From Parietichytrium sp. I65-24A (lineage: Eukaryota > Sar > Bigyra > Thraustochytrida > Thraustochytriidae), in contig BLSF01000001.1 of NCBI GenBank assembly GCA_012862575.1, forward strand, positions 1,054,001 to 1,118,000: a DNA stretch of 64,000 nt, written 5' to 3'. Made by a program: the position numbers and the translations under genes. The notes under the pieces were generated by a model that saw only the letters and a program-made list of their open reading frames with translations, did no database searches and was not told the DNA's origin. This document shows positions 28,597-40,900 of the stretch, one piece after another (the stretch's first letter is position 1; the number at the start of each line of letters is the position of its first letter).

Positions 28597-31413
28597 GTTC
28601 TGCCCTCTGGCTCAGAAGATTGAGCCAGCGGCCGCAATCGAAAGTTCCGTCTCTCTGGCAGCGCTCCAACTTTGGCACTGTCCCCCGCCGCTGCGCAAAC
28701 TGGGACAATGGCGAGTACCCGGACACGCCTGAGCCACGAGAGTTCGCTTTCAAAGCTCGGTCAATGCCCTGGGCACGCGACGATCAGCGCGCAAGTGTTG
28801 TGCAGTTCCCGACCGTTTCGTGTTGTCTACTCTATTCGTTTCAAAAAGTGTGCAGGTCCTTCTGCAAGGCGACGCTCAAAGACGGCGCCCGTCTCGCAAG
28901 CGTCCAGGGCAGGGACTTTTATTTATACTCCAGCAAACGCAAACGCAAACACACGCCAAGGGACCTCTCGAGCACGTCGTGCACTCTCGGCATCCTTGTG
29001 TCGCTCTCGCGCCTCGTTTGCTCGACGGCGGATTGGCCGAACGCGACCTTGCTTGTGCAAGCGCAACGACGGACCCAATCCCAGACTCCTACAGCTCGGA
29101 AATCAGCACTTGGACTGATAGAAAAGAACTGCGGAGGATACTTTCGGCAGTGTCTGGCGGCCACAGACTCTCAGCCGATAGTGAAAAGAGTGCTCGGGGT
29201 CTATGAGCTGAGAGCGAGCGAGCAAGCGAGAGACAGACACACACAAACACACAGAGAGAGAGACACTGAGCTGCCAGGGCTCGCAGTCTCAGCGTGGTAC
29301 TGAGTAGAGTACTGGGAGCACCTCCGGCGAGTACGAGAACCACAGTGACAAATTGGCGACGAACAAACAACACTCTTACGAACAGCGGCAAGAACTGCTC
29401 GAGCAGGTGGGCATGCTACGCAGTACTCAGTACTCAGTACTCCCTTGTCAGCTCACTCCTCGGAGGTGTCTGAGGTTCCAAAACAACAAAAGGTCGCTCT
29501 CTTCTTCACCTGCCTGCCACACTTGCTTTCGGAGAGCTGACTGATTGATATTTATTTATTGCTCACAGTCAGGTCTCATGTGGCCTAGACCGCCTGTTGC
29601 TTTTCACTTCTCGCTAAGCAGCAAGCGCTTTCGAAACCCGCAACTCCTTCCAGCTCAAGCCCTGCTCTGCTCCTTTCTTTCCACTTTCCACTTTAGCACG
29701 CTGTTTTCTCTGTTCTGACTGTAACTCAACTATTCTCAGTTTTGAAGTGCTTTTAGAGCTCTGTCTTTAGCAGTTGCCCAACAAACGCTCCCATACAGCT
29801 CTAGCTTACTCTCCCCTATCTCTCTCTGTCCTCTCAGAGGTGTCTGTCTGTCTGTCTGTCTGTCTTTGCTCTCTTTGCTCACTGTCGATCATTGAAATCA
29901 ATCTCAATGACACACAGCTCATTCATTGAACTGATTGAACTGATTGAACAATGACAACGAAATGAATGAGTTGAATGAGTGAGTGAATACATTTACGCTA
30001 ATGGCGAGTAGCAGTCTCCCATACGTCTGTGTGCATTGCTTTCCGTGGAGTTGTATCTTGCGTTAGAGTATACCCTATGGGGAATCTGCCTCAGACTGCT
30101 AGGCGTGGAGGTGGCCGCCAGTACGGTGGGTAGGCAGTGGGTCGGGGAAACTAGGAGGTAGGGCGGGGTAGAAACTCTTAAGAGAGAGGAGGAAAATCGG
30201 GTAAGCTAACGCTATCTTGAAATCAATCAATCGACTCGAAGTTCAAAGTTGGGATTTTGATTTTGAGAATTGGGATCAGTGATTTTTGAGAGAGACTGTA
30301 AATAGCTTCCGCTTTAATTCGAATTCTACACTCTTTTTATTACAAGCAATACACTGGTCTCTGTTCTGTTCGGAGATCATAGTTCGAGTACGAGCACCAC
30401 CTTTAACTTCCCATTCAAATGAAATAAAAGCAACAACAACCTTGCCAAAAGACAACGTCAAAGACATCAAAGACAGACGCAGATCATCGCAGAGAGAGAG
30501 GCAGCCAGACAGACAGACGGTCCCGTTACCGGTTATGACTATCAAGCGTTAAAGGCTCGCTGACAGACAGACAGACACACGAAGATCAAAGTCAAAAGCC
30601 TCACTTGTTTAGTGTAGCTAGGATAGAGTCAAGGCAGCGCGAAACTGACTAGTTAGTGCTTCGCAAAATCATGTGGTGTCTATCACAAACGATGCAACAG
30701 GGCGCTTTCAGTGTTCACTGTCAAACAAGAACAAAAAATTAGAATGCAGCTCAGGTTTTACTCCCGACTGTTTACGAATTCAAAATTCAAAGCTCATTGT
30801 CACAGAACGTCACAGCCAGCTCGGAAGCGTTCAAAAATTTAAATCCTTTTCGATCAATCAACCTATCTCTCAATTCACTGAATTCTAAATTCTAAATTCT
30901 AATTTGATTGACATGTGAGAGCAGATTTCAGAATTCAGAATTCAGAATTCAGAAGTCAGAAGACAGACGAAACCCCAGGCCATAAGGGTGTCTACCAACC
31001 TCTAACACCGCAAGATCTGTCGACAGACGACATTTCTTCCCGGATGCGTTCCGCAGGAACTTTCTCCGGAACGCTTTCCACTCGTCGGCGAACCATTCTG
31101 CAATCGCGAACAACGATCTGTTCCGGAACGCTTTTGTCCCTCCCCTTCCTGTCCTGTCCTGACTTGCTTCGCAACCAAGAGGAGATAAGTGGCGACGCAG
31201 AGACACGCAGAGACGAACATAGAAACATAGAAACATACAAACATAGAAGCATAGAAACATTGAAACATTGAAAAAAAGAGCCAAGCTTGGAAAGCTCGTG
31301 CACAAAGCAGACCCCTTTCAAGACACACAGCTGGAGCTCGCTACAACAGGGCGTCCGAGATTGCGTGCACCGAGTTGTGTGTTTGAGGAGGCAGAGGCAG
31401 AGCGAAACGGTGC
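28597..31413. other. Long divergent promoter spacer
   Basis: 2.8 kb between the divergent C2H2 and CDC123 genes, with no confident gene. It holds GTAC palindromes (29297-29314, 29422-29441), a (TGTC)n tract at 29841-29866, and ATTGAA/TTCAAT-type repeats at about 29890-29980. It also holds ACAGAC repeats near 30510-30575, TTCACTGTCAA at 30715-30725, ATTCTAA and ATTCAGA repeats at about 30883-30955, and an ACATAGAA repeat at about 31215-31270. Confidence 0.45.
29422..29441. repeat. AGTACTC tandem palindrome
   Basis: Nearly three copies of the 7-bp unit AGTACTC, which is palindromic around each GTAC. It is the same unit, read on the other strand, as the array at 42491-42520. Confidence 0.9.
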
Positions 31414-32583
31414 ATGATGGCGTGGCGGCTGCGCGTCTCTCGCGAGCAAGTCGACAACAGCGCGCTTGTGGAATGGTACGGCAAATTTGGTGGAGACTCT
31501 GGTCAAGTTGGCAGCTCGAAAGACAAGCTGACGATTGCAAGCAAGTCGGTGCAGATTGGAGATGATTTCGTGAGGTATTTAAAGAGCGATGGCCTGCTGT
31601 TGCCAAAGGTGCCTGAAGGGATGGAGCTGCGGCCTGTTGATCCAAGATTCGAGGTTGTGGCCTCTGAAGATACATATGACACCGTCGGAGACGTGGATTG
31701 GGATGAGAGCGATGAATCTGGGGATGAAGAGGTCGGGTCTGAGCAAGTACAGGTGTGTTTCGAGGAGCTAGAGAAGGAACTCGTCGGAGCCCTTGCCGCC
31801 ATGACAGAGTGCTTCGTCAAATTTACGTGGACGAGCCCCATGGATGCAACCTGGGTCGGTGGAACGCTAAAGTGCTGCACGCCTGGGGACGTCTACATGC
31901 TGCTGAAGGCTTCCGACTTTGTGCAGCACGACATTACTCACGCATATGACAACTGTTTCGACGCAAACGAAGGTGCATTGTCAGCCGCAAGTCATAGTGT
32001 CACGCTGCGCAGATGGAGTAACCTCAACAAAGCCATGGAGTTTCGATGCTTTGTACAAGATGGAGTGTTGTTGGCGATCGTACAGCGATATCCCCAGGTG
32101 TATTACGAATTCCTCGGCGTAGACAAGGACGGGCGAGACATCAAGCAACGCTTAGAGGACTTCTTTTACAAGAACGCAGTGGCTGAAAGATACCCCGACA
32201 GCTCCTTCACAATGGATTTGTATCTCGACAAGTCCAAACGAGTTTGGATCGTAGACTTCGGCCCGCTTCCTGATTTCATTGCCGCAGAGGAACCTGTGGA
32301 GAATGACCGCGAAGCTAGTTGCCACGAGCGTATTCTCGAGGTCCCTCCTCATGAATTGCTCTCCTGGCAGGAGCTCTATGAGCTCCGTCAGGCCACCGTT
32401 GCCAACGGTCAGGAAGACGATGATTCATTGCCAGCATACGTTGTGGTGGAAAACCCTTCACAGATTAGTAGAATGAGTGATGTCACGAGCGCTCATCGTG
32501 TGCCAATCGAGATGGTTACTGGCGAGCTGACTCAAGACCTGATCGACGCTGCCAAGGCACAGCTCGAAGCCACTAGGCTTTAG
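31414..32583 (+). CDS. CDC123: CDC123/D123-family eIF2 assembly factor
   Basis: The product is 389 residues. CDC123 is an ATP-grasp protein that helps eIF2gamma join eIF2alpha, and so controls translation start. Family blocks seen: LPKVPEGMELRP, CFVKFTWTSPMDATWV, TLKCCTPGDVYMLLKASDFV with QHDITHAYD, LRRWSNLNKAMEFRCFVQDG and SFTMDLYLDKSKRVWIVDFG. Compared with the usual WLIDFNPF end of the ATP site it reads WIVDFGPLPDF, a mild divergence. An acidic stretch at about residues 94-110 (VDWDESDESGDEEVG) matches the acidic linker of the family. Starts at a double ATG (MMAWRLRVS). It is intronless. Confidence 0.88.
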   Translation: MMAWRLRVSREQVDNSALVEWYGKFGGDSGQVGSSKDKLTIASKSVQIGDDFVRYLKSDGLLLPKVPEGMELRPVDPRFEVVASEDTYDTVGDVDWDESDESGDEEVGSEQVQVCFEELEKELVGALAAMTECFVKFTWTSPMDATWVGGTLKCCTPGDVYMLLKASDFVQHDITHAYDNCFDANEGALSAASHSVTLRRWSNLNKAMEFRCFVQDGVLLAIVQRYPQVYYEFLGVDKDGRDIKQRLEDFFYKNAVAERYPDSSFTMDLYLDKSKRVWIVDFGPLPDFIAAEEPVENDREASCHERILEVPPHELLSWQELYELRQATVANGQEDDDSLPAYVVVENPSQISRMSDVTSAHRVPIEMVTGELTQDLIDAAKAQLEATRL

Positions 32584-33576
32584 TACAGTAGAATGTAAAT
32601 TGATAGTCATTTGTTTCCTCAGACTTCTTTCTCTCATAGACTGCTTTTCTCCCCCCAAACACAACCATGACACGTGCCAAACACCTTCATGCAGAACAAG
32701 TCGTTCGCGCACACTGAGCTCCAGAAGAGGCAGAACAGAATGCAGCCGCATTTCGAAATCGATCGAAACCTCTCACCTGAACGCGTCATCACGCGCACAC
32801 TCGCACCTTGTGCAATGCTGAATCCGCTTTCCCTCACTAAGATCACTTCCACCTGCTGCCATTTCCCTCTCCCTCTCTCTTTCTCTCCTGTCAGTTGTAC
32901 AGCCAAGCAATCCCATCGACTGAATATGACTGACAGTGAATCGACGGAGTCATGCAATACTTGCCGGACCGCCGTGAAAAGCGACGCACCAGGTTTGCAA
33001 TGGGCAACTATTTGTGATCCTCCTACCTTGCAGGTCCTACGAGCTTACTGCTGGTCTGATTGGATTGTCTCAAGATGTCTCAAGGTCCAAATTGTAGGCA
33101 AGCTCCTCCGTACACCGCATAGTCGCGAGCGTAGTGTGCATAGGCAGTCTGGCAGGCTAGCTTCGAGTCCGTCTCCGCACTTGCCGCACTTAGCACATCA
33201 TAGCACTGTAAAGACAAAGTCCCAAAAGACGCGAATAGACACAGACGTAGGCGCGCATAGCTGGTGTAGAGAAAAGAAAAGTAAATCTTCCCAGCGCGCT
33301 CTATCTATGTACCGGTATCTATCTATCTATTCATCTCTGTCTGTTGTCTGTCTCTCTCTCTCACGTTGAACGAAAGGATTTTTAGTCAGTGGTGGTGGCG
33401 AACTCGCGGCGCATTTGGCAGGCAGACTTGCAACTGGGATCTCCGCGTCGAAAAGAGCGTTGTGGCAGCAACTCCCGCGTCAAAGTACACAAGGAGCTCG
33501 TTTTGAGCAGGTCGCAGGTCGCAGGTCGCTGGTTGCAGCTCGGTGCGCAAAACTAAGTCGAGGTTGGAGAGGAAAA
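32584..33576. other. Intergenic spacer upstream of FTHFS
   Basis: About 1 kb between two plus-strand genes. It holds CTGACAGTGAA at 32930-32940, an (ATCT)n run near 33300-33340, a (CT)n run near 33350-33361 and a GCAGGTC triplicate at about 33507-33530. The frame of the next gene stays open from about 33415 without an ATG. Confidence 0.45.
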
Positions 33577-35545
33577 ATGACCCGCAAGGAGCTCAAGTGC
33601 CAGACACCTGTGCCTTCGGATATCGACGTGTCCAAGAGCATCGTCCCCGAGCATATCGCCAAGATCGCCAAGGACTGCGGCATCTTGGAGAGCGAGCTGG
33701 ACCTCTACGGGTCGCACAAGGCCAAAGTGAAGCTGGACATCCTGAAGAGACTGGAGAGCGCAAAGTTGGGAAACTATGTCGTATGCACGGGCATCAACCC
33801 TACGCCGCTTGGAGAGGGAAAGAGCACCACAACAATCGGCGTTTGTCAGGCTCTCGGAGCGCACTTGAACAAAAAAGTATTTACCTGTATTCGACAGCCC
33901 AGCCAAGGACCGTAAGTTGAATCCTGACCATGGTCATGCTCACTTCCCAGAACTAAACTGACGAACCTAAATAATGTGCAGATCCTTCGGCATCAAGGGA
34001 GGCGCTGCTGGAGGCGGCTACAGTCAAGTGGTGCCAATGGAGGAGTTCAACTTGCACATGACCGGTGATATCCATGCCATCACTGCTGCCAACAACCTCA
34101 TCGCAGCAGCAATTGATACCCGCATTTACCACGAAGAAACGCAGTCATCAGAGGCGCTCTTTCGCCGTCTCTGCCCAAAGGTGGACGGTACGCGCGTTTT
34201 TGCGCCGCCGATGCTCAAGCGCTTGGAGAAGCTGGGTATCAACAAGACCAACCCAGATGACCTCACGCAAGAGGAAGCAGTGCGCTTTGCTCGCCTGGAC
34301 ATTGACAGCTCCACGATTACCTGGAAGCGCGTGGTTGACACTTGCGACCGCTCTCTTCGCGAAATTGACATTAACCTTGCTTCGACGGAGTCTAAAGCAC
34401 CTGCACGCCGCACTGGTTTTGACATTGCAGTAGCGAGCGAGCTCATGGCCGTACTTGCGCTCACGTCTGGTTTTCAGGACCTGAGGGAGCGCATTGGACG
34501 GATCGTTGTCGCCATGTCCAAGAGTGGTGACCCGGTCACCGCAGAGGATCTCGGTGTGGCTGGAGCAGCAGCTGTGCTGTTGCGCGATGCTGTCATGCCG
34601 ACTCTAATGCAGACCGTCGAAGAGACTCCTGTTCTTGTGCACTGCGGACCATTTGCAAATATTGCACACGGAAACTCCTCGATCCTCGCAGACCAGATCG
34701 CTCTTCGTCTCGTTGGGGAGGAAGGCTTTTGCATCACCGAGGCTGGATTCGGGGCTGACATCGGAATGGAGAAATTCTTCAATATCAAATGCCGTCAAAG
34801 CGAGCTCAAGCCGAGCGCCGCTATCCTCGTTGCCACCGTGCGCGCTCTCAAATGCCACGGCGGTGGCCCTACTGTAACTCCTGGACAGCCACTTGACATT
34901 GCTTACAAGCAGGAAAACTTGGAGCTCCTGAGCAAGGGCGTGTGCAACATGCAACATCACATTCGCAACGCGAACAAGTTTGGAGTGCCTGTAGTCGTGT
35001 GTGTCAACGTCTTTGGAACGGATACCCCTGCAGAAATCGACTTGGTTTGCAATGCTGCGAAAGAGGCGGGCTGCTTCAGCGCCGTTCCGTCGTATCACCA
35101 TTCTCAAGGTGGAGCTGGAGCCGTAGCTCTGGCACAAGCGCTGGTCGATGCTTGTTCTGGCGCCAAGGCTGACTTTAAATTCCTCTACCCTCTTGAGCTT
35201 TCGCTGAAGGAAAAGACCGTCAAGGTTTGCAAGGACATCTACGGTGCCGAGAGCGTCGAGTTCAGTGAGGTGGCGGAAAAGCAGCTCGCGGCGTACGAGA
35301 GGCTTGGACACGGAAACCTCCCTATTTGCATCGCAAAAACACATTTATCGTTGAGTACAGACCCTGCCCTCAAGGGCGTTCCTACCGGGTTTTCCATCCG
35401 TGTGCGTGAAGCTCGTGCCAGTGTTGGTGCTGGTTTCATTTACCTCTTGCTGGGATCCATTATGACAATCCCAGGCTTGCCAACCCTCCCTGGATTTTTC
35501 AATATTGACTTGCTTCCAGACGGAGAAATTGTTGGGTTGTTCTAG
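33577..35545 (+). CDS. Formate-tetrahydrofolate ligase, monofunctional (two exons)
   Basis: It makes 10-formyl-THF from formate, THF and ATP in one-carbon metabolism. Exon 1 is 33577-33911 and exon 2 is 33982-35545. The intron 33912-33981 (70 bp, GTAAGT...GTGCAG) splits a Pro codon in [20 protein letters not shown], a highly conserved block, so the splice is sure. The product is 632 residues, about the usual length for the stand-alone enzyme. The P-loop-like [10 protein letters not shown] is at residues 76-85. Other family blocks are [53 protein letters not shown] and the end [18 protein letters not shown]. No dehydrogenase/cyclohydrolase domain is attached, unlike animal and yeast C1-THF synthase. 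The first ATG gives no clear targeting peptide, so cytosol is likely. Confidence 0.95.
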
Positions 35546-35921
35546 AGAGAGCGAGCACAGAGTACCGGTGTCGTGACAAGGGCGAAAGGCTCCCTGAAAA
35601 ATGAACCATGTCAACAACGCTCGGATGCATACACAAAGATAACGATATTTTGTATTGTTTAAACAACGATGGCTTGGGGAACAGTCCAACCTCCAGCAAA
35701 GAGTTCATCAGTTCAGAATTCTAGTCCGGTAAGAGATATACCTTGGTCCCCGTCTCACTTCTCGCCACTTTTGCGGTCGTCCGGTGGGCCTGGATTTGAT
35801 CCTTGGCGCAGGTAACTAGACCTTGCCGAGATTCTGACGCCAATCACGTTTGTCGAGTCGGCTCTGGTCACCATGCATCCGGCAATCAACCATGGCCATT
35901 GTCCCTTCTCTCTAGCTAGAG
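35546..35921. other. Convergent 3' spacer
   Basis: Tail-to-tail spacer of 376 bp. No gene or notable repeat is seen. Confidence 0.4.
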
Positions 35922-37472
35922 CTAGGTTGCTGGGCAGCTCCTCGTGTAGTTAAATTCAAGGTGATTATTTTCAAGGTATTCGCAATACTTCTTGCGAAGA
36001 CCTCCCTGAACCAACCCTTCTGAACAGCAACAAAGCTCTTCACCCCAGCACTGATCCAAGTTGTCTTTGAAATAAATAATGATCAAAAGACTAGCGCCTG
36101 CAAATTGGAAACTGAAAATAATCAAAAGCGGAAACACTTTAGGGCGGTTCCTCCAAGCCGCTTCCAAACCTAAACCTCTTTTCATCTCGATGGCCGCACA
36201 GAAGGTATCCACAATCAACTCGGACAAGAGCTGTATGCCGGTGTTGAGGATCAGCGAAGTCATATCCAATTCGTTCGATACAAAGCTCTCCTCATTCAGC
36301 AACGAATAGTAGTCCATAGGGAGGGCCAGTCGCTGCTCGTTCTGTAGCAGGATCAAAAGAGGAACTATCGCAATTGAGCCATATTCGCACATACAGTCAG
36401 AGACAAGAACCATGGAGTGGAAATGACGCAAGACCTGTGTAGTTTCGAATCGCGATGATGACTTTATAACCCTTTCATCGCCGGAACGTTTCAAAACGTC
36501 AGCCGTGCTTTTTGTGACAGAAACAGGGACAATCAGCAATGTCTCTCTCCTTTGCAGCACCTTCTTGCGAAAAAACGAGTCCCGAAGAGGCAAGCTGAGA
36601 CGCATTGAAATCTCCACCAGAGACTGAATCGCCACGAGGACTACAGTCTGGGAAATGTCTCCCACGTTGCAGATCAAGAGCCGCGTGGCCAAGCTAAAAG
36701 TTGCTTGTACCCACATGAACGTGAGCCAAGAGTATTGCCGATTAAGCTCGATGCCGTTTCCTCCAATGTTGTGTGTCAACGTCAAGGCTTCACCGGTTAC
36801 TCGACCCAGAAAGTAGGTCACCTCTTTGAGAACTGGCAGCCCCACAATGAGGAAGCCTGTATACATTAGCTTATCATCAAAATGGATTGCGTTCAAGATG
36901 CGAGCCTGCATCAAGATGGGGACATATGCGGCGTATTGCGCCCACACCATCATTGGTATCCGACTGTTTTTCGGAAGAACGAAAAGCCTCATCCACAAGC
37001 ACCAGCACAAATGCGGTATGATTGCGATTCCTTGCACCAAGAAGCTGCTGGTTCCGAGCTGTTGACGCACGTATGGCATGGGTGCGTAGGCAACCATGAG
37101 AATCAGGGACATTTTCACAAAGTCCTTTTTGCTGTGCTTGAGAATGAGACCAAACGTGACAGGCACATAAAAATAGAACGGAAAATCCCACACAACCAAC
37201 AGGGAAGTGAAGAGCCACAAGCTCTCTTTGTTATAGCTCACAAACACTGGCTCACCGGCCGTGGTATTCACATTCCAGTGATCCATTCCCGGGTGATACC
37301 TTCTTGGGATCCAAAACACCAAGAGGCTCAGAACGCTCCATAGCGACACTGCGGCGATTTTTAGTGACAGCTTGAGCGCCGCCCAAAGTGCTTGATGGAA
37401 CGGCTTCTCCGTCGTGAGGTCTCTCGTTTTCCTCGGCCCCCCAGCCGCGCTGTCTTCCCCATCCATCCCCAT
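35922..37472 (-). CDS. Polytopic membrane protein, family not recognised
   Basis: The product is 516 residues with about nine to ten hydrophobic helices, for example LSLKIAAVSLWSVLSLLVFW, SLWLFTSLLVVWDFPFYFYV, FLVQGIAIIPHLCWCLWMRL, LMYTGFLIVGLPVLKEVTYF and VFPLLIIFSFQFAGASLLII. A soluble loop of about 70 residues in the middle (LRDSFFRKKVLQRRETLLIV...) is basic. The C-terminus is Cys-rich (DQCWGEELCCCSEGL). It has no signature of a known transporter or channel that I can name. The start is the ATG at 37472 (MGMDGEDSAAGG). The frame reaches further upstream only with non-ATG codons. It is intronless. Confidence 0.78.
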   Translation of the reverse strand: MGMDGEDSAAGGPRKTRDLTTEKPFHQALWAALKLSLKIAAVSLWSVLSLLVFWIPRRYHPGMDHWNVNTTAGEPVFVSYNKESLWLFTSLLVVWDFPFYFYVPVTFGLILKHSKKDFVKMSLILMVAYAPMPYVRQQLGTSSFLVQGIAIIPHLCWCLWMRLFVLPKNSRIPMMVWAQYAAYVPILMQARILNAIHFDDKLMYTGFLIVGLPVLKEVTYFLGRVTGEALTLTHNIGGNGIELNRQYSWLTFMWVQATFSLATRLLICNVGDISQTVVLVAIQSLVEISMRLSLPLRDSFFRKKVLQRRETLLIVPVSVTKSTADVLKRSGDERVIKSSSRFETTQVLRHFHSMVLVSDCMCEYGSIAIVPLLILLQNEQRLALPMDYYSLLNEESFVSNELDMTSLILNTGIQLLSELIVDTFCAAIEMKRGLGLEAAWRNRPKVFPLLIIFSFQFAGASLLIIIYFKDNLDQCWGEELCCCSEGLVQGGLRKKYCEYLENNHLEFNYTRSCPAT

Positions 37473-37953
37473 GCTGGTGCTTTGCGGCAAGCAAAGCTGA
37501 TCATGCCGCGACCGCCCGTGCACTCTGGATGCTCTTGGTGAGTCACTTCGGTACGAGAACTGAGACCAACTCCATGTTTGGCAAATTGTATTCACAGTCA
37601 GTCGAGTGCATACTTACTCAAATACTGTGAACTGTGAGACCATTGCCACCCTGTGGAGCCAAAAAGCTCGGGAAAGGTACTATTACTCACTGATATGTTA
37701 TGAGGCACACTGGACTGACTGACACTTGAGCTCGGAGGAGTGGCGAGCAATGCTAACCTGGGCTATGATGATTCTTGTCAGCCAACATCCTCGATACAAT
37801 TGTGGCAACGGATTCGTGTGTCATACAGGTTACAAGTAGATGGGTTTAGTGAATGTTGCCGTTCAATTCATTGAAACGTTCTGCTAGTAGAGTCTACAAC
37901 GTAGATTAATATTAATATTATGACTGAGTCCGACGTTTATTATGTAACAGACA
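37473..37953. other. Spacer between two minus-strand genes
   Basis: Holds the promoter of the polytopic membrane protein and the 3' end of the NTE gene. It contains TACTGTGAACTGTGAG-like short repeats near 37624-37640 and an ATTAATATTAATATTATG run near 37904-37921. Confidence 0.4.
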
Positions 37954-40900
37954 TCAAATTGGACTGATGTCCAGCGAGCTTTGTGCGCGGCGCTGAAAGA
38001 ATCGGTGAGGGACTTCCTCGATGCTGGATTGCTTATCAAATTTGGACTTCCTTTTGCGAGTGGTTGCGTTTGACCAAGACAACACCCTCAATTTTGTTGC
38101 ATCCGTTTGCCGCACTTCTTCCACCCACTCGCCCACTTTCGCCTTTGCCCATGGGTATGCCCGAGCCTGAATGTCGCTGAAGCGTTGAAATTCAAGGGTC
38201 GCAATGTCCTCAACAGGGGGCGCCAGGTACACATCAATACAGCGCCGAAGGTCGCGATTCTGAGATGGCTGCATACCGCCGTACTTGTAGTACGCCGAGC
38301 CAGGATTCGAGGGCGATGTTGTACTGCCTTGCTTCACGCTGCTGATGTAGGCCAGTTGAGTTTGGATGTCAGAGCCAGTAGGGATCTAAATGGAGACTCG
38401 ACAACGCATTGGCAAACAGACTCGGCTCGGTTAGAAACACGCAACCTATCGCAGTGCATCGGCATTCGAGAAACTTACGTTTGGGGTGTCCGTGAACGGA
38501 TTCAGCCACTTGAACAAATACTTCCACCCATTTAAGGTATCTCCATAGTCGTCTCCTGCAAATGTGCATGCACCCTGAACATCGACTGCGATAATGGTTG
38601 CTTTTGGGCCAAGGTACTCGCGCATCAAATCTGCCGGGAGATTGTTGGTGTAGCCCCCGTCAGCCAAATAGTGCACAGTCTGAAATCCCGTTTTTGACAA
38701 ATTCCCAAAATGAGAGAGTGGATCTCGTCAGTCCTTGTTGCCGCCAAAGAAAACGATAGAAAGCTTGATGACTTACCTTTTTTGTTCTCCTTGCAGAGAC
38801 ATTCTGAGACGCGGCGTCCTCAGCATGACTTGAACTTTGGCTAGCGGAGCCGGTCTCGGAACTTTCTCCGTCAGTGTTGCCATCCACGTCATCGTCAATG
38901 CCGTCAAATGCACCTTCCTCTTGGGGCTCGTCAAGCGGCTCTTGTCGCTCAACTTTCTCATCTCGCGAGAGTTCCCTGCTCGCTATGATCAATCGCTGTC
39001 GCTCACCTTCTTCTTCAATAGGCTCTTCGACAACATCACAAAGCGGCGGCATGAAACTCACAAGCGTCATCGAAGCACGAACATATCGCCACACGCTCCC
39101 ATTGCGATGCGCAATTTCTACCGAGTCGGTCAAATCGGTGGTCATGCAAAAGTAAGGCAGCCACAAATCCTCGATCTTGACGTTCTGGAAAATCTTGATC
39201 AACCCCTGGTTGAAATTGTAGCCCGAGAAATAGGATGTCACCGGAAGTGTCAGATCAGAGACTTTTTGCCACGGGCTTGCCATGTCTGCCGCGAATTGAT
39301 GAAAGTCTTTGTGAAGCAGGAGTGTGTCGGTCTTCATGGCATACATCGCGCCGACAAACGAGCCAATACTCGTCCCTCCGAGAAAATCCACCGGAATACC
39401 AGCTTCTTCCAGCGCTCGCAACACTGAAATATGGGAGAGCCCACGGGCTCCGCCGCCACCAAGAACTAGACCCATGCTCTCCCCTATAAGCCAACGACCC
39501 AACCGGCGAAAGTCGGAGCGATAGTGCTCGATGTCATACACGCCAACGCGTCCGAAGATGTCTTTGCGTTCAGGGTGGATTCGAATATGATGGTGTTGGT
39601 GTATATTTCCACGGTTGACAATCCACTGTCTCGTGTTTTGAGGGAGGTAGTCGTCTGGGGTGTCACTGGTGAATGTGTGAACTAAGACAAGCTCTTTGCG
39701 AGCATTGGTGTTCACCTTTGAGAGCTTCTCCTCAAGTGCAGTTATGGATGGAGAGTCTGCGGCATTTCCAACGTACATAATCAGGTCAGCTTGCTCCACG
39801 CAGAGCTTTGACCACGATGTGGCCTCTGGGTCCAGCCACGGATCGGCCTGGTAAAACACGAGATCGTGGGTATCTTCCGCCTCAGACAGCCAATTCAAGA
39901 TCACGGCCTGATCTACAGGAGAGAGCTCGCCAGAAAACAAGTTGGACAGGCCCATTCGTTTTTCAATTGCCATTTTCTCCACAATGTCCGAGGTAAGGAT
40001 CTTCACTGAAGTTCCCATGAAGCGCAGCGCTGATGCAAGGGTGTACATGAAAACATCCACAGGTGCATTCGGGCTGGCAGGTACAACAGCAACCACGCTC
40101 GTGTTCATTGAGCGCGAGTAGCGCAGGCCGAGGGGATTCAAGCTCGCTTGCTCGATTCCTTTGCTCATCATCCTACCAATGTGAAATATCACAGACGGCT
40201 CTGCGCTCATGAGTTGCAGCATCGCCGCCCTCGGAATCGATGCGACTTGGCCGCTACGCATGGCTACTACCGTTTGATCGAGAGCATCTTCAGTGAGGAA
40301 TGACTTTTCTCCTACTACACTGCCTTTCCCGTATTCACGGCTCGGCAGACTGTTCGCAAATGACTTTGACGTCCCTCGGAGTCTACCATGCAGAACGACG
40401 TAGAGGTTGTTTGTCTTCTGACCCTCTCGTAGGAGGACGTCTCCGGCCGCAAGGTGCTGCCACTGCGTGGTGAGATCAATCATTCGAATCCTCGGCGACA
40501 AGCTCTTGATCAGGGTCTTGGACTTGTGAAAAATAATCTCGGGATGGACCGCCAGGAGCTTTTGATACTCCGTTTGCGAAATTCTCGCAAGTATGGTTTC
40601 TCCATGAGACTCGCTTGCTTGCACGATTGCCACATCGTGCCCTGCAAACCGAGAATGTCTTCCACCGTACCACTCGCTCCACGCTCCAGTGAGCAAGGAC
40701 AAATGACCAAAAGCTCGCCCAGGTTCATATGTATACTCCAGTCTCTTTCTTGGGTCGCTGCTACTTTGCCCAACAAAAAGGTTGAGGCAGCCGCGCAGAA
40801 CGATGTACATTGCTGGCTCGTTGGAAGTTTTGAGGATGCTTTGATTACGAGTCAAGCGCATAATATTGACGGTGACTTTGGACGTTTCGCCGCCGTCCTC

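Noticed and set aside
28062-29303. 413-codon plus-strand frame
   Set aside because: Antisense to the C2H2 gene and then spacer. No domain and poor composition.
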